Numbered from the stretch's first letter, positions 41,999 to 51,226 are shown. The stretch: DNA of 64,000 nucleotides from Peribacillus frigoritolerans (GCF_004358755.1 NZ_SMZY01000006.1:95966-159965), one strand, 5' to 3'. The notes: generated from the sequence alone by a model not told the origin. Made by a program: numbers and translations.

Positions 41999-43063
41999 CT
42001 ATTTAATATAAGTCATTGAATCAAGAATTTCCTGTAAGCTTAATTCAGCACAAGCCATCGATGTGTCTGCAACACCGTAAAACATTTTGACAACATCCCC
42101 TTCAACGATAGCCCCACATGAAAAGACTACATTTCCAAAGAACCCTTCTACTTCATAATCAGCTTCAGGTTCTAGAATCGGTTGATCGGAGCGAGCAATG
42201 ACCTTTGTCGGATCTTCTAAATCAAGTAAAACAGCTCCCATACAATAGCGATGGTCTTTGGTTGCTCCATGGTAAAGCTCAAGCCAGCCCTTTTGCGTTT
42301 TAAAAGGAACAGCTCCTCCGCCCATACGTGCGCTATCCCACATACCTTCACGTAATCCTAGCAAATGCTTGTGATTACCCCAGTGTAGGAGATTGGTCGA
42401 TTCAGCAATCCACATCTCTGGCTCTCCGACACTTTTCGGTACTGGACGATGAATGGCATAATATTTTCCGTTTATTTTTTCAGGGAAGATTAAAACATCT
42501 TTGTTTTCCGGCGCAAAAATCATCCCATGATGTTCAGTAGTTACAAAATCTTTAGTGGAAACCATTGATTCTCCAACGCCAACTGGTGAAATAGCACTAA
42601 AATAAATATAATAGGTATCTTCTATTTGTGTAATCCGCGGGTCTTCAATTCCAAAGGTTTCTAATTCATTGGATGGGTAAACAAATGGGGTATCATCAAT
42701 GGTGAACTGATGACCATCTTTGCTTCGTGCAATACGTAAATACGACAAAGAAGTTAAGTACTTAAAACCTTGTTTATCGCCATTTTCCCGAATGACTCGC
42801 GGATCAGAGAAATCATAAGCAGGATCATTTAAATTAAAATCTAAAATCTCTAGTTCATTCGTTTGTGGACGATATATAGGCGCTTTTACAATATTTAAGT
42901 CTTCACTAATTGGGCGTTCAGCAACACGAAGCAGCATAATAATTTCATCATTATATGTTGCAATCCCTGCATTAAAGGCACCAATCACTTCAAAATCAGG
43001 TCGATGCGGTTTTACATGTGCTGGTGTGACCAATGGGTTCTCTTCATATCTATATACGTTCAT
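41999..43063 (-). CDS. GH130 mannoside phosphorylase-like
   Basis: This encodes 354 residues. GH130 enzymes are five-bladed propellers that cleave beta-mannosides with phosphate, releasing mannose 1-phosphate, or hydrolyse them. Motifs: YDFSDPRVIREN, FGIEDPRITQIED (catalytic Asp), MIFAPENKDVLIFPEKING, and GMWDSARMGGGAVPFK. The start overlaps the DUF1861 stop by 4 bases, with AAGGAG upstream. It would act on the same imported oligosaccharides as GH2. Acceptor and linkage specificity cannot be read. Confidence 0.9.
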   Translation of the reverse strand: MNVYRYEENPLVTPAHVKPHRPDFEVIGAFNAGIATYNDEIIMLLRVAERPISEDLNIVKAPIYRPQTNELEILDFNLNDPAYDFSDPRVIRENGDKQGFKYLTSLSYLRIARSKDGHQFTIDDTPFVYPSNELETFGIEDPRITQIEDTYYIYFSAISPVGVGESMVSTKDFVTTEHHGMIFAPENKDVLIFPEKINGKYYAIHRPVPKSVGEPEMWIAESTNLLHWGNHKHLLGLREGMWDSARMGGGAVPFKTQKGWLELYHGATKDHRYCMGAVLLDLEDPTKVIARSDQPILEPEADYEVEGFFGNVVFSCGAIVEGDVVKMFYGVADTSMACAELSLQEILDSMTYIK

Positions 43064-44025
43064 TTTGATTTCTCCTTAATGCTGAATTTTTGCTCGTATG
43101 ATAAAAACGGATCGGTTATGGTGATTTTTTGAGCTTCAGCATCACTAATACCTGCATAAAGATCAGCCGTGCCATCTGATTTTCGAACTAAACCACCACT
43201 AAACACAACATCTGCTAAGTCTGGGCGCTTCGATGGACCAGGAAGGAAATGCCTTCTTGTTGCGATTAGCTCCATATCAGAAAATGCACCTGTTTCCGGA
43301 TCAATTACAAATACCATTGGATAGTAGTGGCGGCTTCCTTGCTCATCAAAAGATGCAATATGCCCAAGTACGCCTATGAGACCATTAGCTAAAAGGTGCG
43401 CTTCGTTCCCACCGCCCCATTGCTCGTCAATAAACTGGTCATCAAGTAAAGGCGCTTCGTCGATTACTTCAGTTGTCAATTCCGATAATGAAGAGATACG
43501 GGTCCAGCCAATTTTTCCTCTTCCGCCTTTTTCTCCTTGAGGTCTTGTTAATATCCCAATACTTCCATCCTTAAGCTCAACAAGTCGAAGGTCTTTCATT
43601 CCATCTGGGCCTTTAGCAAACTGTTTTAAGTTAGCAATCGATCGACCTTTATAAAAAACTGTTCGCCAGCCAAGTTTTCCTTCTAGTGTTGGATGAGGGA
43701 AAATTTGAACCCCTCCCACTACAAGCTCTCCTGCTATTTTAGTGAAAAAAGGATCTTGCAATTCAAGAACAGGTGCATTTTCTCTTGGCACCCACTCACC
43801 GTTTCTCTTGACAAAAAAATAAACATTAGAGTGTTCACTGTCACGTGATTCAACTCGTCCTGCAATCACAAGCTCTCCTTCATCTTCAAACGGTGCGCTA
43901 ATATTATAGACATCATTTACACCAATACCCGAGAATACAATTTTTTCAGGATTGGTTGGTTGAGCTTTTGAAGTGAATTCCTCTAATAGCTGTTCACAAG
44001 TTTGAGCATTCCCTTTACTTAACAT
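43060..44025 (-). CDS. DUF1861 propeller protein (GH130-related)
   Basis: This encodes 321 residues from the ATG at 44025 (AGGAG 6 bases upstream; another ATG at 44031 is too close). The pattern IGVNDVYNISAPFEDEGELV, then GWRTVFYKGRSIANLKQFAK and VVFSGGLVRKSDGTADLYAG, matches DUF1861, a five-bladed propeller family distantly related to GH130. Members lie in mannoside or mannan operons; activity is not established to my knowledge. It overlaps GH13 upstream by 11 bases, so it is translationally coupled. Confidence 0.82.
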   Translation of the reverse strand: MLSKGNAQTCEQLLEEFTSKAQPTNPEKIVFSGIGVNDVYNISAPFEDEGELVIAGRVESRDSEHSNVYFFVKRNGEWVPRENAPVLELQDPFFTKIAGELVVGGVQIFPHPTLEGKLGWRTVFYKGRSIANLKQFAKGPDGMKDLRLVELKDGSIGILTRPQGEKGGRGKIGWTRISSLSELTTEVIDEAPLLDDQFIDEQWGGGNEAHLLANGLIGVLGHIASFDEQGSRHYYPMVFVIDPETGAFSDMELIATRRHFLPGPSKRPDLADVVFSGGLVRKSDGTADLYAGISDAEAQKITITDPFLSYEQKFSIKEKSK

Positions 44026-45637
44026 GTTCATCTCCTATATCCCCCTTTAGTATCATTGCTTCATTTGCTAAAATTGTTACCAAGTTCCCGCCTTCTAAGC
44101 TCGTTCGCTTTGATGAAAGCAGCATTTCTGTATCCGAGGCAAAGCAAGCAGCTATATTGAGAGATTTTGATTGATCAGAAAAATTCAAAATAACTAATAT
44201 TTTTTCAAATTGATCTTTTCTGACGAAGTAGATCATTCCGTTTTCATTACGTAAAAATTCATAATTCCCTAAACCTAATGAAGAATGTACTTTTCGCAGC
44301 TTCAGCAGCCTTTTATAAAAAGAAAGCATTGAATTCAGATCATTTTGCTGGTTTTCAACATTAATTTTGTAAGCATGAGTCGGAATCGTAATCCAGGGCA
44401 GAGTCTCTGAAAACCCTACATTAGAATGTGAATTCCATTGCATCGGGGTACGTGACTTATCCCTCGATTTCTCATTAGCTACAGCTAACGCCTTCTCATG
44501 CGACTGTTTCGACTGAATTTCTAGCTCATAAGCCATTAATCCTTGGACATCCTTCATTTTCGCGATGTCATCGGTAACCCAATCCCTCATCCCGATTTCA
44601 TCTCCATAATAAATGAAAGGAACACCCTTCGCCGTAAGCATCAAAGCAGCAACTAGTTTGGCTCGGTCCTCATCTCCACCAAACCTTGAAATATGCCGAG
44701 ACATATCATGACTTGAAAAGAACAAGGTTGGAATTTGAGTTGGATGATAAACTTGCTCCGTTTCCGCTAATTGATTAAAAATTTTATCCGAATCAAACGC
44801 CCCAATACTCCCGATATTAAAATTAAACACAACATCTAATTTGTTAAGACCAGAATATTGTTTTAGAATCTTCAGGTCCTCGGAACCAACCTCACCAACA
44901 AGGAATTTATCGGGATACTGATGCACAAACTCAGCTATTTCAGTAATAACCGGAAAAATTCCTTCTTGGTCTTTATCATATAAGTGATTTTGTTCATTCT
45001 TTTCAACGTCATATGGATTGTCTTTGAAAGAATCATTGACCTTTAAGAAATTGATGACATCAAGCCGGAAACCATCGACTCCCTTTTCAAGCCAAAATTT
45101 CATCACATCAAACATAGCTTGTTTCACTTCAGGATTGGCCCAATTTAAATCAACCTGCTCCTTCGCAAACGCGTGGTAATAATATTGGTTTGTCGCTTCA
45201 TTATATTCCCATGCAGAGCCTCCAAAGAACGATTCCCAATTGTTCGGCTCATCTCTCCAAATATACCACTCACGTTTCGGATGATCCTTTGACGATTTTG
45301 ACTCTTGGAACCATTTATGATCAGTTGAGGTATGGTTCAAAACTAAATCGGCAATCACACGGATACCACGCTGATGTGCTTCCTTAATGAAGGCCTCAAA
45401 ATCCTCCATCGTTCCATAATCAGGATCAATAGATTTGTATTCCGAAATGTCATAACCGTTATCGACCTTTGGTGAAGGATAAAAGGGAGTGAGCCACAGT
45501 CCATCAATCCCTAACTCTTTTAGATAGTCAAGTTTGGAGGTGATTCCAACAAAATCACCAATTCCATCGCCATTTCCATCTTTAAAGCTTGGCAAGTAGA
45601 TTTCATAAAAAGTCGATTGTTTCCACCAATTAACCAT
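44015..45637 (-). CDS. GH13 alpha-glucosidase (oligo-1,6-glucosidase-like)
   Basis: This encodes 540 residues. It begins WWKQSTFYEIYLPSFKDGNG. GH13 regions: I DLVLNHTS, II GVDGFRLDVINF (nucleophile Asp), III FLVGEVGSE (acid Glu), IV FFSSHDMSRHISRFG. Family members have NHD in region IV; here SHD is a variation. No signal peptide, so it is cytoplasmic. It would remove alpha-linked glucose from imported sugars, which suggests that the operon handles mixed gluco-mannosides or also alpha-glucosides. Confidence 0.9.
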   Translation of the reverse strand: MVNWWKQSTFYEIYLPSFKDGNGDGIGDFVGITSKLDYLKELGIDGLWLTPFYPSPKVDNGYDISEYKSIDPDYGTMEDFEAFIKEAHQRGIRVIADLVLNHTSTDHKWFQESKSSKDHPKREWYIWRDEPNNWESFFGGSAWEYNEATNQYYYHAFAKEQVDLNWANPEVKQAMFDVMKFWLEKGVDGFRLDVINFLKVNDSFKDNPYDVEKNEQNHLYDKDQEGIFPVITEIAEFVHQYPDKFLVGEVGSEDLKILKQYSGLNKLDVVFNFNIGSIGAFDSDKIFNQLAETEQVYHPTQIPTLFFSSHDMSRHISRFGGDEDRAKLVAALMLTAKGVPFIYYGDEIGMRDWVTDDIAKMKDVQGLMAYELEIQSKQSHEKALAVANEKSRDKSRTPMQWNSHSNVGFSETLPWITIPTHAYKINVENQQNDLNSMLSFYKRLLKLRKVHSSLGLGNYEFLRNENGMIYFVRKDQFEKILVILNFSDQSKSLNIAACFASDTEMLLSSKRTSLEGGNLVTILANEAMILKGDIGDEHVK

Positions 45638-45660
45638 TGTGTAAGAACTCCAGTCTTGGA

Positions 45661-46491
45661 TTACTTAAGTGTAAATTGCATACCTTCTTGGAACTTTTTC
45701 GCGAAAAGCAAGAAAATAATTAAGATTGGCATTGTTAATATAACAGATGCGGCATACAACGGGCCTGGATAACCGCCATATGGACCGAACATTTGAGATA
45801 AAAGGACATTCAGCGTTAGCATGTCGTCACTCTTCGCAACTAACATATCCCACAATAGCTCTGTCCATCTTTCCATAAACAGGAATAAGAAAATAACAGT
45901 AGTAATCGATTTTGACATTGGCAGGACGACTTTGAACATAATTTGCCATTCGTTTGCACCATCTAATTTTGCGGCTTCAATAAACGTGTCTGGAATCGCC
46001 TTGAAAAAGTTCGTATACATAAATACAGCCCATAGACTCATTGCTTTCGGCAAAATCATTCCCCAATATGAGTCATACATTCCGATTCTTTGAATGACAA
46101 GGAACGTTGGGATTAGCAATATAATCGCCGGAAAGAACATTTGAAATAAAATAAAGTTATTAATGGTGTCTCTCCCTTTAAACGGAATTTTCGCTAGTGC
46201 ATATGCAACCATTACCGCAGAGACCATCATTAACAAAGTAGAACCAGTAGAGACGATAAAACTGTTAAAAAACGCATTGATCCATGGTCTTGGAATTAAT
46301 GCTTCTCCTCCGCCTAACAGCCATTGATACGATTTCAAAGAGTATTCTGTCGGAATCAGCTTCTTATCTACTTGATTCCAATCAGCAAAAGAATTTAGCA
46401 CCATATAAATATACGGAAAGATCATAATCAGTAAGAGAACAATGGCAATTAGATAACGTGACCATAATCCATTCTTCTTAGCTCCACCCAT
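45661..46491 (-). CDS. sugar ABC transporter permease (MalG-like)
   Basis: This encodes 276 residues with six membrane segments and the EAA loop EAAKLDGANEWQIMFKVVLP, typical of carbohydrate CUT1 permeases of the MalG type. It overlaps the previous permease by 14 bases. It forms the membrane channel with 46478-47356. No ATPase gene is in the operon; in Bacillus a shared MsmX-type ATPase often serves such importers. Confidence 0.93.
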   Translation of the reverse strand: MGGAKKNGLWSRYLIAIVLLLIMIFPYIYMVLNSFADWNQVDKKLIPTEYSLKSYQWLLGGGEALIPRPWINAFFNSFIVSTGSTLLMMVSAVMVAYALAKIPFKGRDTINNFILFQMFFPAIILLIPTFLVIQRIGMYDSYWGMILPKAMSLWAVFMYTNFFKAIPDTFIEAAKLDGANEWQIMFKVVLPMSKSITTVIFLFLFMERWTELLWDMLVAKSDDMLTLNVLLSQMFGPYGGYPGPLYAASVILTMPILIIFLLFAKKFQEGMQFTLK

Positions 46492-47356
46492 ATCGTTTTC
46501 CCCACATTTCTAAGAGTTTTCGAATGATAAAAATCGAAATAAACGTTACAACGGAAGCAATAATCGCAATCGCTGAAGCATAACCTGCTTGAAGATTTGA
46601 GAACGCTCTTGTAAAAATCTCCATTTGCCATGTATTGGTTGCAAAATTTGGTCCCCCGCCTGTTAATTGGTAAACCTCAGTGAAAATGCCAAACGTAACA
46701 CCAATCGATAAAATTAAAACCGTAAATAAAGCAGGATAAAGGAGCGGAAAGGTAATTTTCCAAAAACGCTGCCAACCATTTACCCCATCAATCATCGCCG
46801 CTTCATATACTTCCTTATTAATGCTCTCAAACCCGGAAGTCAAAATCAGTGCATAGTACCCTGTAAATTTCCAGGCGATAATCACCGCTACAACAAAGAG
46901 TGCTCCAAATGGTGAACCAAGCCAGTTAATATCTAAGCCAAAGGCGTTTCGTAAAAATTCATTAATCGGACTGTTGTAAGATAATAAACCTTTTATGATG
47001 AGTGAGGAAACAACCCCTGATGCTAAGTAAGGCAGGAAAAATCCAATTAAAAACAGTCCTTTGAATTTAGGTAATCCCTGAACGATAAGGGCAACAATGA
47101 TTGAAGAAGCAATAACTAATGGCACAAAAACAGCCATAAATTTAAAGGTTACGAAAAATGCACTTTGGACACCAGCACTTCGAAAAGCCTCTTCATAATT
47201 TTCTAAGCCAACAAAACTAAAAGTTGGTGCAATTAAATTCCAATCAGTCACAGATAAAAACAGTGACCACACGAGAGGTATTAGAAAGAAAACGATTGCA
47301 TATAAAAGATAAGGACTGGCAAAAAGCCAGCCCATCCTTCCTTGTTTTGTGCTCAT
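46478..47356 (-). CDS. sugar ABC transporter permease (MalF-like)
   Basis: This encodes 292 residues with six membrane segments and the EAA motif YEAAMIDGVNGWQRFWKITF. It begins GWLFASPYLLYAIVFFLIPL, as CUT1 MalF-type permeases do. Its start and the stop of the binding-protein gene share a TAATG junction, so translation is coupled. It imports oligosaccharide with the downstream permease. Confidence 0.93.
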   Translation of the reverse strand: MSTKQGRMGWLFASPYLLYAIVFFLIPLVWSLFLSVTDWNLIAPTFSFVGLENYEEAFRSAGVQSAFFVTFKFMAVFVPLVIASSIIVALIVQGLPKFKGLFLIGFFLPYLASGVVSSLIIKGLLSYNSPINEFLRNAFGLDINWLGSPFGALFVVAVIIAWKFTGYYALILTSGFESINKEVYEAAMIDGVNGWQRFWKITFPLLYPALFTVLILSIGVTFGIFTEVYQLTGGGPNFATNTWQMEIFTRAFSNLQAGYASAIAIIASVVTFISIFIIRKLLEMWGKRYGWS

Positions 47357-48678
47357 TATTTCAGAGCCCCCTCAATGGCCTCTTTCATATCCTTCCAAGC
47401 AGTTTTTGGATCTTTCTCACCTTTTACAACTGGATTGAAAGCATGTTGACCAATAAACGTTTGAATATCATTATATTTAGCGTTATCCATTGGCGGTATC
47501 GCATTTGGAACGGCTGCTGCATATGGTTGTAATGCTGGATTTTTATCAAGGAACGCCTTAAATGTTTCATTTGTTGTTAAATCGTCACGTGCTGGCGGTA
47601 AGTTCGTCTTTTCAAGCCATTTCAAATCATTTTCAGGGTTTGAGTAAACCCAGTTAATGAATTTCATAGCTGCCTTTTGTTGCTCTTTCGTTGCTGAAGC
47701 GTAAACAACTAATCCTTTTGTATCAGCAAATGTTTTAACTTCTTTTGGATCCATGTCATCTGGAACAGGAGGTGGGGTTAATGTATAAGTTTCGTTATAT
47801 TTCATTTCTGGAAATTTTTCTGCCCAGTATGGAATAGTCCAAGGACCAACATCTACGAAAATCCCTAAACCAGATTCAAACGGGTCTTTTGACTGCCTTG
47901 TTAATAAAGCGTCTGCTTGATTTAAATCATCCATAAATCCTAGTACTTGCATACCCGCTTTTTCATCGCCTGTAAATTTAGTACCTTCAACAAACTTGTT
48001 ACCATCTGATGCCGCATTATACAACATGAAGAAGTCGAACCATCTCTTCCAAGCTGTTGGATCAGCAAGGTCTGCTTTTGCCCACACATACTTATCAGGA
48101 TATTTTTCTTTTAATTTCTTAGCCACATCTAACATTTCACTGTAAGTTTTTGGCGGTTCGTTATATCCAAGTTCTTTTAAAATGTCTAATCTCCAACCAA
48201 ACAACATCGCATTTGAGTAAATTGGTAATACATATTGGTGGCCGTCTGCAAATTCCCAGCCCTTCATTGTATTATCCATCTTACGGCTTTCTTTTACTTT
48301 ATCCCATCCATCTAATTCATCTAAAGGTACAAGGGCTTTACTATCTGCTAACTGAGCTGCAAAACCACGGTTAATGTTTTCCGACATTGTAGGTGCACTA
48401 TCACCAGCAATCGCAGATTGAATACCTGCTTCAGAAGTTGGGCTTTCCTTCATTGGACTAACATTCACTTTTATTTCAGGATTTTCTTTTGTAAATTCTT
48501 CCGCTACTTCCTTCCAATACACTTGCTGTGTTGGGTTTGGAGCAGCCCAAAATTCAATCGTTGTTACCCCATCTTTGGTGCCGCTGTTTTGTTCTTTATT
48601 ACCTGTACTACAGGCAGCAAGCCCGGAAACAGTAAGTGAAGCTGCAAACAAGATCGATGCTACTTTTTTCATCTTCAT
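47356..48678 (-). CDS. sugar-binding lipoprotein of the ABC importer
   Basis: This encodes 440 residues from the ATG at 48678 with TTGGAGG about 9 bases upstream; the in-frame TTG at 48693 would contain that site. The signal ends in the lipobox LAACS (Cys about 23), followed by a flexible Asn/Gly/Lys linker and the type 1 fold start TTIEFWAAPNPTQQVYW. It is a CUT1 substrate-binding protein anchored outside the membrane. First gene of the operon; promoter and operator sites are upstream. The ligand is probably an oligomannoside, from context. Confidence 0.92.
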   Translation of the reverse strand: MKMKKVASILFAASLTVSGLAACSTGNKEQNSGTKDGVTTIEFWAAPNPTQQVYWKEVAEEFTKENPEIKVNVSPMKESPTSEAGIQSAIAGDSAPTMSENINRGFAAQLADSKALVPLDELDGWDKVKESRKMDNTMKGWEFADGHQYVLPIYSNAMLFGWRLDILKELGYNEPPKTYSEMLDVAKKLKEKYPDKYVWAKADLADPTAWKRWFDFFMLYNAASDGNKFVEGTKFTGDEKAGMQVLGFMDDLNQADALLTRQSKDPFESGLGIFVDVGPWTIPYWAEKFPEMKYNETYTLTPPPVPDDMDPKEVKTFADTKGLVVYASATKEQQKAAMKFINWVYSNPENDLKWLEKTNLPPARDDLTTNETFKAFLDKNPALQPYAAAVPNAIPPMDNAKYNDIQTFIGQHAFNPVVKGEKDPKTAWKDMKEAIEGALK

Positions 48679-48751
48679 TCCAAATTCCTCCAATTACTAA
48701 TTATCTTTTCCATACTTCACAACAAATAGTATTTCCCTAAAGGGTAACACT

Positions 48752-48800
48752 ATATAAATCTAATAAAAAAAATGGTAACGCTGTCATTTCTTTTCAAAAT
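48752..48800 (-). promoter_or_regulatory. mannoside operon promoter with cre-like site
   Basis: On the minus strand TTACCA is separated by about 18 bases from TATAGT, a fair sigma-A promoter. The cre-like sequence TGGTAACGCTGTCA (48773-48786, plus strand) overlaps the -35 box, with about two departures from the CcpA consensus. Glucose repression is therefore likely. Confidence 0.5.
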
Positions 48801-48900
48801 TGTATTTATGCATCTAACTAAATGTAAAAAAAGTTGTTTTTACTAATCCCCCGTCTCTCAACAATGATAGATACAATTACAAAAACAAATAATAATCGTT

Positions 48901-48914
48901 AAATAACGTTATAT
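48901..48914. promoter_or_regulatory. LacI-type operator 1
   Basis: ATAACGTTAT (48903-48912) is a perfect palindrome with a central CG, characteristic of LacI-family operators. It lies mid-way in the divergent intergenic region. Confidence 0.7.
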
Positions 48915-49026
48915 TAACCTTGTAAAATGATTATCACACCTAATATCGGTAATGTCAATTACTAAGTCGACAAATTTATATAATTTTTCTGTTATATTTT
49001 GAAATGACGCTATTGCATTTCCTGAT

Positions 49027-49040
49027 TTGTAACGTTACAA
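49027..49040. promoter_or_regulatory. LacI-type operator 2
   Basis: TTGTAACGTTACAA is a perfect 14-base palindrome with the same AACGTT centre as the site at 48903. It lies 70 bases before the regulator gene, so it probably mediates autoregulation and, with operator 1, repression of the operon. Confidence 0.8.
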
Positions 49041-49110
49041 TAAAATTACTAAAACTACTTAATGTTGCTTAATAAGTACGAAAATAGTCCAAAGGAGAAC
49101 GTTAATATAT

Positions 49111-50127
49111 ATGAAAAAAAAAGTGACGATGCAGGATATAGCGGATCGCCTAAACATCTCGAAAAACTCTGTTTCTCAAGCTTTAACTGGAAAACCCGGA
49201 GTTAGCGAAGTGACAAGAACGCTTGTACAAAATACAGCAAATGAATTAGGTTATGACTATCCAAATAGTCGAAAACAAAAACTAGCGGATAAAAAGATGT
49301 CCAGCAATATCGCGTTAATCGCTTCTGATTATGCTTTTTCACTTAAAAGCTTTTTTGGTGAAATATACCTAAGTAGTGAAAAAGAAGTTCGGGCTCGTGG
49401 CATGAATTTATTTATTGAACCGATTGATAATGAATCTAAAAAGAATCTAACTTTACCTTCCGTATTATCGAATCACGATATTGATGGAATTTTAATTTTA
49501 TCTCATATTAGTACAGAATATATTTCGAAAATTATTAGTACAGGCATCCCTACTGTTTTAATTGATCATCACTCACCATATCTAAAGGCTGATTCAATTT
49601 TAACAAACAATCGCTTTGGGGCGTTTACAGCTGTAGAACATTTAATCCATTTAGGACATCTTGATATAGCGTTTGTGGGCAATGTTGACATTTCTCCAAG
49701 CTATCAAGAAAGATTTGAAGGATACTTACTTGCTTTAAAAAAGCATGGGATAAAACCTAATGAAAACTTAATGTTAACAAACGTACAGGAAAATCAAGAT
49801 GAAATCAGTTTATTCCTGGATAACCTTCAGGACCAGCCTTCAGCATGGTTTTGTGTGAACGATGGTCTTGGTTTTCTTGTTTCATCCGTTTTACAGCAAA
49901 GAGGATTCAAAATACCTGAGAATGTATCTATATGCAGCTTTGACAATGGACAATTATCACAAATTTTAACCCCAAAGATTACAACAATGGATATTGATTT
50001 AAGTTACTATGGTAAAAAGGCAGTGGAACAGCTTTGTTGGAGAATGGAAAACAAAGAGGATCCGATTCAGGAGATCTTGTTACCAACGAAGTTAATTATT
50101 AGAGAGTCTACTTCGGAAAAACGATAA
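49111..50127 (+). CDS. LacI family transcription regulator
   Basis: This encodes 338 residues with AAAGGAGAAC upstream. The helix-turn-helix is MQDIADRLNISKNSVSQALT, followed by the hinge and a periplasmic-binding-like effector domain (NIALIASDYAFSLKSFFGE; PTVLIDHHSPYLKADSILTN; GHLDIAFVGNVDISPSYQER). It is divergent from the mannoside operon across 432 bases containing two palindromic operators. It should repress the operon until a mannose-derived sugar is present. Confidence 0.93.
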   Translation: MKKKVTMQDIADRLNISKNSVSQALTGKPGVSEVTRTLVQNTANELGYDYPNSRKQKLADKKMSSNIALIASDYAFSLKSFFGEIYLSSEKEVRARGMNLFIEPIDNESKKNLTLPSVLSNHDIDGILILSHISTEYISKIISTGIPTVLIDHHSPYLKADSILTNNRFGAFTAVEHLIHLGHLDIAFVGNVDISPSYQERFEGYLLALKKHGIKPNENLMLTNVQENQDEISLFLDNLQDQPSAWFCVNDGLGFLVSSVLQQRGFKIPENVSICSFDNGQLSQILTPKITTMDIDLSYYGKKAVEQLCWRMENKEDPIQEILLPTKLIIRESTSEKR

Positions 50128-50135
50128 AAATTGAA

Positions 50136-50176
50136 AAAAGTAAGCCTATTTTTAAAAATAATGTTTACTTTTTTCT
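50136..50176 (+). terminator. terminator of the LacI-type gene
   Basis: AAAAGTAA (50136-50143) pairs with TTACTTTT (50165-50172) across a long AT loop and continues into T residues. Confidence 0.7.
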
Positions 50177-50233
50177 ATATATTAAATCCTCATCGGAGAG
50201 TTTGACTTGATTATTGGAAAAAATAAAAAAATT

Positions 50234-50271
50234 CGAATAATGGGCACTTTTTATTAAGTGTCCATTATTCG
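50234..50271. terminator. bidirectional hairpin
   Basis: CGAATAATGGGCACTT (50234-50249) pairs with AAGTGTCCATTATTCG (50256-50271), 16 pairs including one G-T. It lies between the regulator gene and the converging small genes at 50304-50775. Confidence 0.85.
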
Positions 50272-50303
50272 AGTAGTATTTAAAAGATCTGCTCTTTTCT
50301 AAT

Positions 50304-50501
50304 TTACTCAATTCTAAAATTATCAAGTTCTTCTTCTGTTAGTTTCAGTATGCTTTTTTCCTGTTGCCTTGCAGCAATTACCATGTCTCTAAAACGAATT
50401 TGGTTAGATACATGTCCATTATTAATCACTAAAAAAGCAAAAAAAATGCACAAGTACTTATGAAAGTATTTGTACCTATGTTTATGAGTATAGTTAAGCA
50501 A
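50304..50501 (-). CDS. uncertain small protein
   Basis: An open frame of 65 residues has no good ribosome site. Only the C-terminal end (VIAARQQEKSILKLTEEELD) looks like natural protein, while the first half is a basic/hydrophobic mix. A short gene from the internal Met (about 26 residues) is possible. It may equally be the remnant of a longer gene. It overlaps the next gene by 8 bases. Confidence 0.3.
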   Translation of the reverse strand: MLNYTHKHRYKYFHKYLCIFFAFLVINNGHVSNQIRFRDMVIAARQQEKSILKLTEEELDNFRIE

Positions 50502-50775
50502 TTTTCTTAAGATATACGTGATTTATAGCAATATCCATTATTGCTTCCTCAAATTCCGCATCATACATTCCTTTAACTGATTCATATAACCCTGTAATAT
50601 CATTAATAAGAATCATATCAGTTAAATTTTTTCTATTATTTTTGTTATCCAAATGAATGATTAGTTTACAGTTATAACATTCAACGTCCATAACAGCATG
50701 GAATATGCCTTTAATAGTCAAATACAGCTGACCGTGCATTATTTCGCTCTTAACCATTTCAGCATTAGTAAACAC
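50494..50775 (-). CDS. hypothetical small protein
   Basis: This encodes 93 residues starting at a GTG; a Met at position 7 is the alternative start. There are no membrane segments. The middle LYLTIKGIFHAVMDVECYNC, then KLIIHLDNKNNRKN, and the acidic YDAEFEEAIMDIAINHVYL suggest a compact alpha/beta protein. No family recognised. Ribosome site is weak. Confidence 0.5.
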   Translation of the reverse strand: MFTNAEMVKSEIMHGQLYLTIKGIFHAVMDVECYNCKLIIHLDNKNNRKNLTDMILINDITGLYESVKGMYDAEFEEAIMDIAINHVYLKKIA

Positions 50776-51104
50776 AAAAACACCGCACTTTCTTATTGGT
50801 TTATATATTTTATGCGCGGCATTTCTTTAATATGATTCTTGTTCGAATCTATTGATAACTAAGCTGTAATGTTTCTAAGTGAGCCTGTTATTTTTCCATC
50901 TTTTACTTAGTGCGTATTAATAAAAAAATGACCTATGTTAAGAATTGCAAGGACGTTTAATATAATTATTTGAAGACACACCCTTTAGAAAAACTTTGCC
51001 CTTAAGGCCTTGTCATTCAGAAGTTGCTGATGGCTGAAAGTAGTTTCATAATCAAACCCCTTCTACTCTCAATTCACAATCTCGTTCTCAACTCCCTTTA
51101 TTGG
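50776..51104. other. non-coding spacer
   Basis: No gene, strong hairpin or repeat is seen. The end that borders the toxin gene would contain the antitoxin RNA promoter if the locus is a convergent type I system. Confidence 0.5.
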
Positions 51105-51134
51105 ACAAAAAACAACACGCATTTTCAGCGTGTT
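51105..51134 (-). terminator. terminator of the toxin gene
   Basis: AACACGC (51114-51120) pairs with GCGTGTT (51128-51134). On the minus strand it is followed by GTTTTTTG. The stem starts at the last base of the toxin stop codon. Confidence 0.85.
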
Positions 51135-51226
51135 CAAGAATCCTTATCTTGATCGTGAAATTTCAAAACAGCGATTACAAACATGCCAAAACTAAGCATC
51201 AAGGACAGAACTTCGAAAGTAGCCAT
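51134..51226 (-). CDS. holin-like toxin (type I toxin-antitoxin)
   Basis: This 30-residue peptide, MATFEVLSLMLSFGMFVIAV followed by LKFHDQDKDS, matches the putative holin-like toxin group of Bacillus (BsrG/TxpA/YonT-like; F-E-x-L-x-L-M-x-x-F-G-x-F motif). It inserts into the membrane through residues 4-21. AAGGAGGCG lies 9 bases upstream. A terminator stem overlaps the stop. In known members an antisense RNA from the other strand overlaps the 3' end and acts as antitoxin; its promoter was not identified here. Confidence 0.8.
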   Translation of the reverse strand: MATFEVLSLMLSFGMFVIAVLKFHDQDKDS

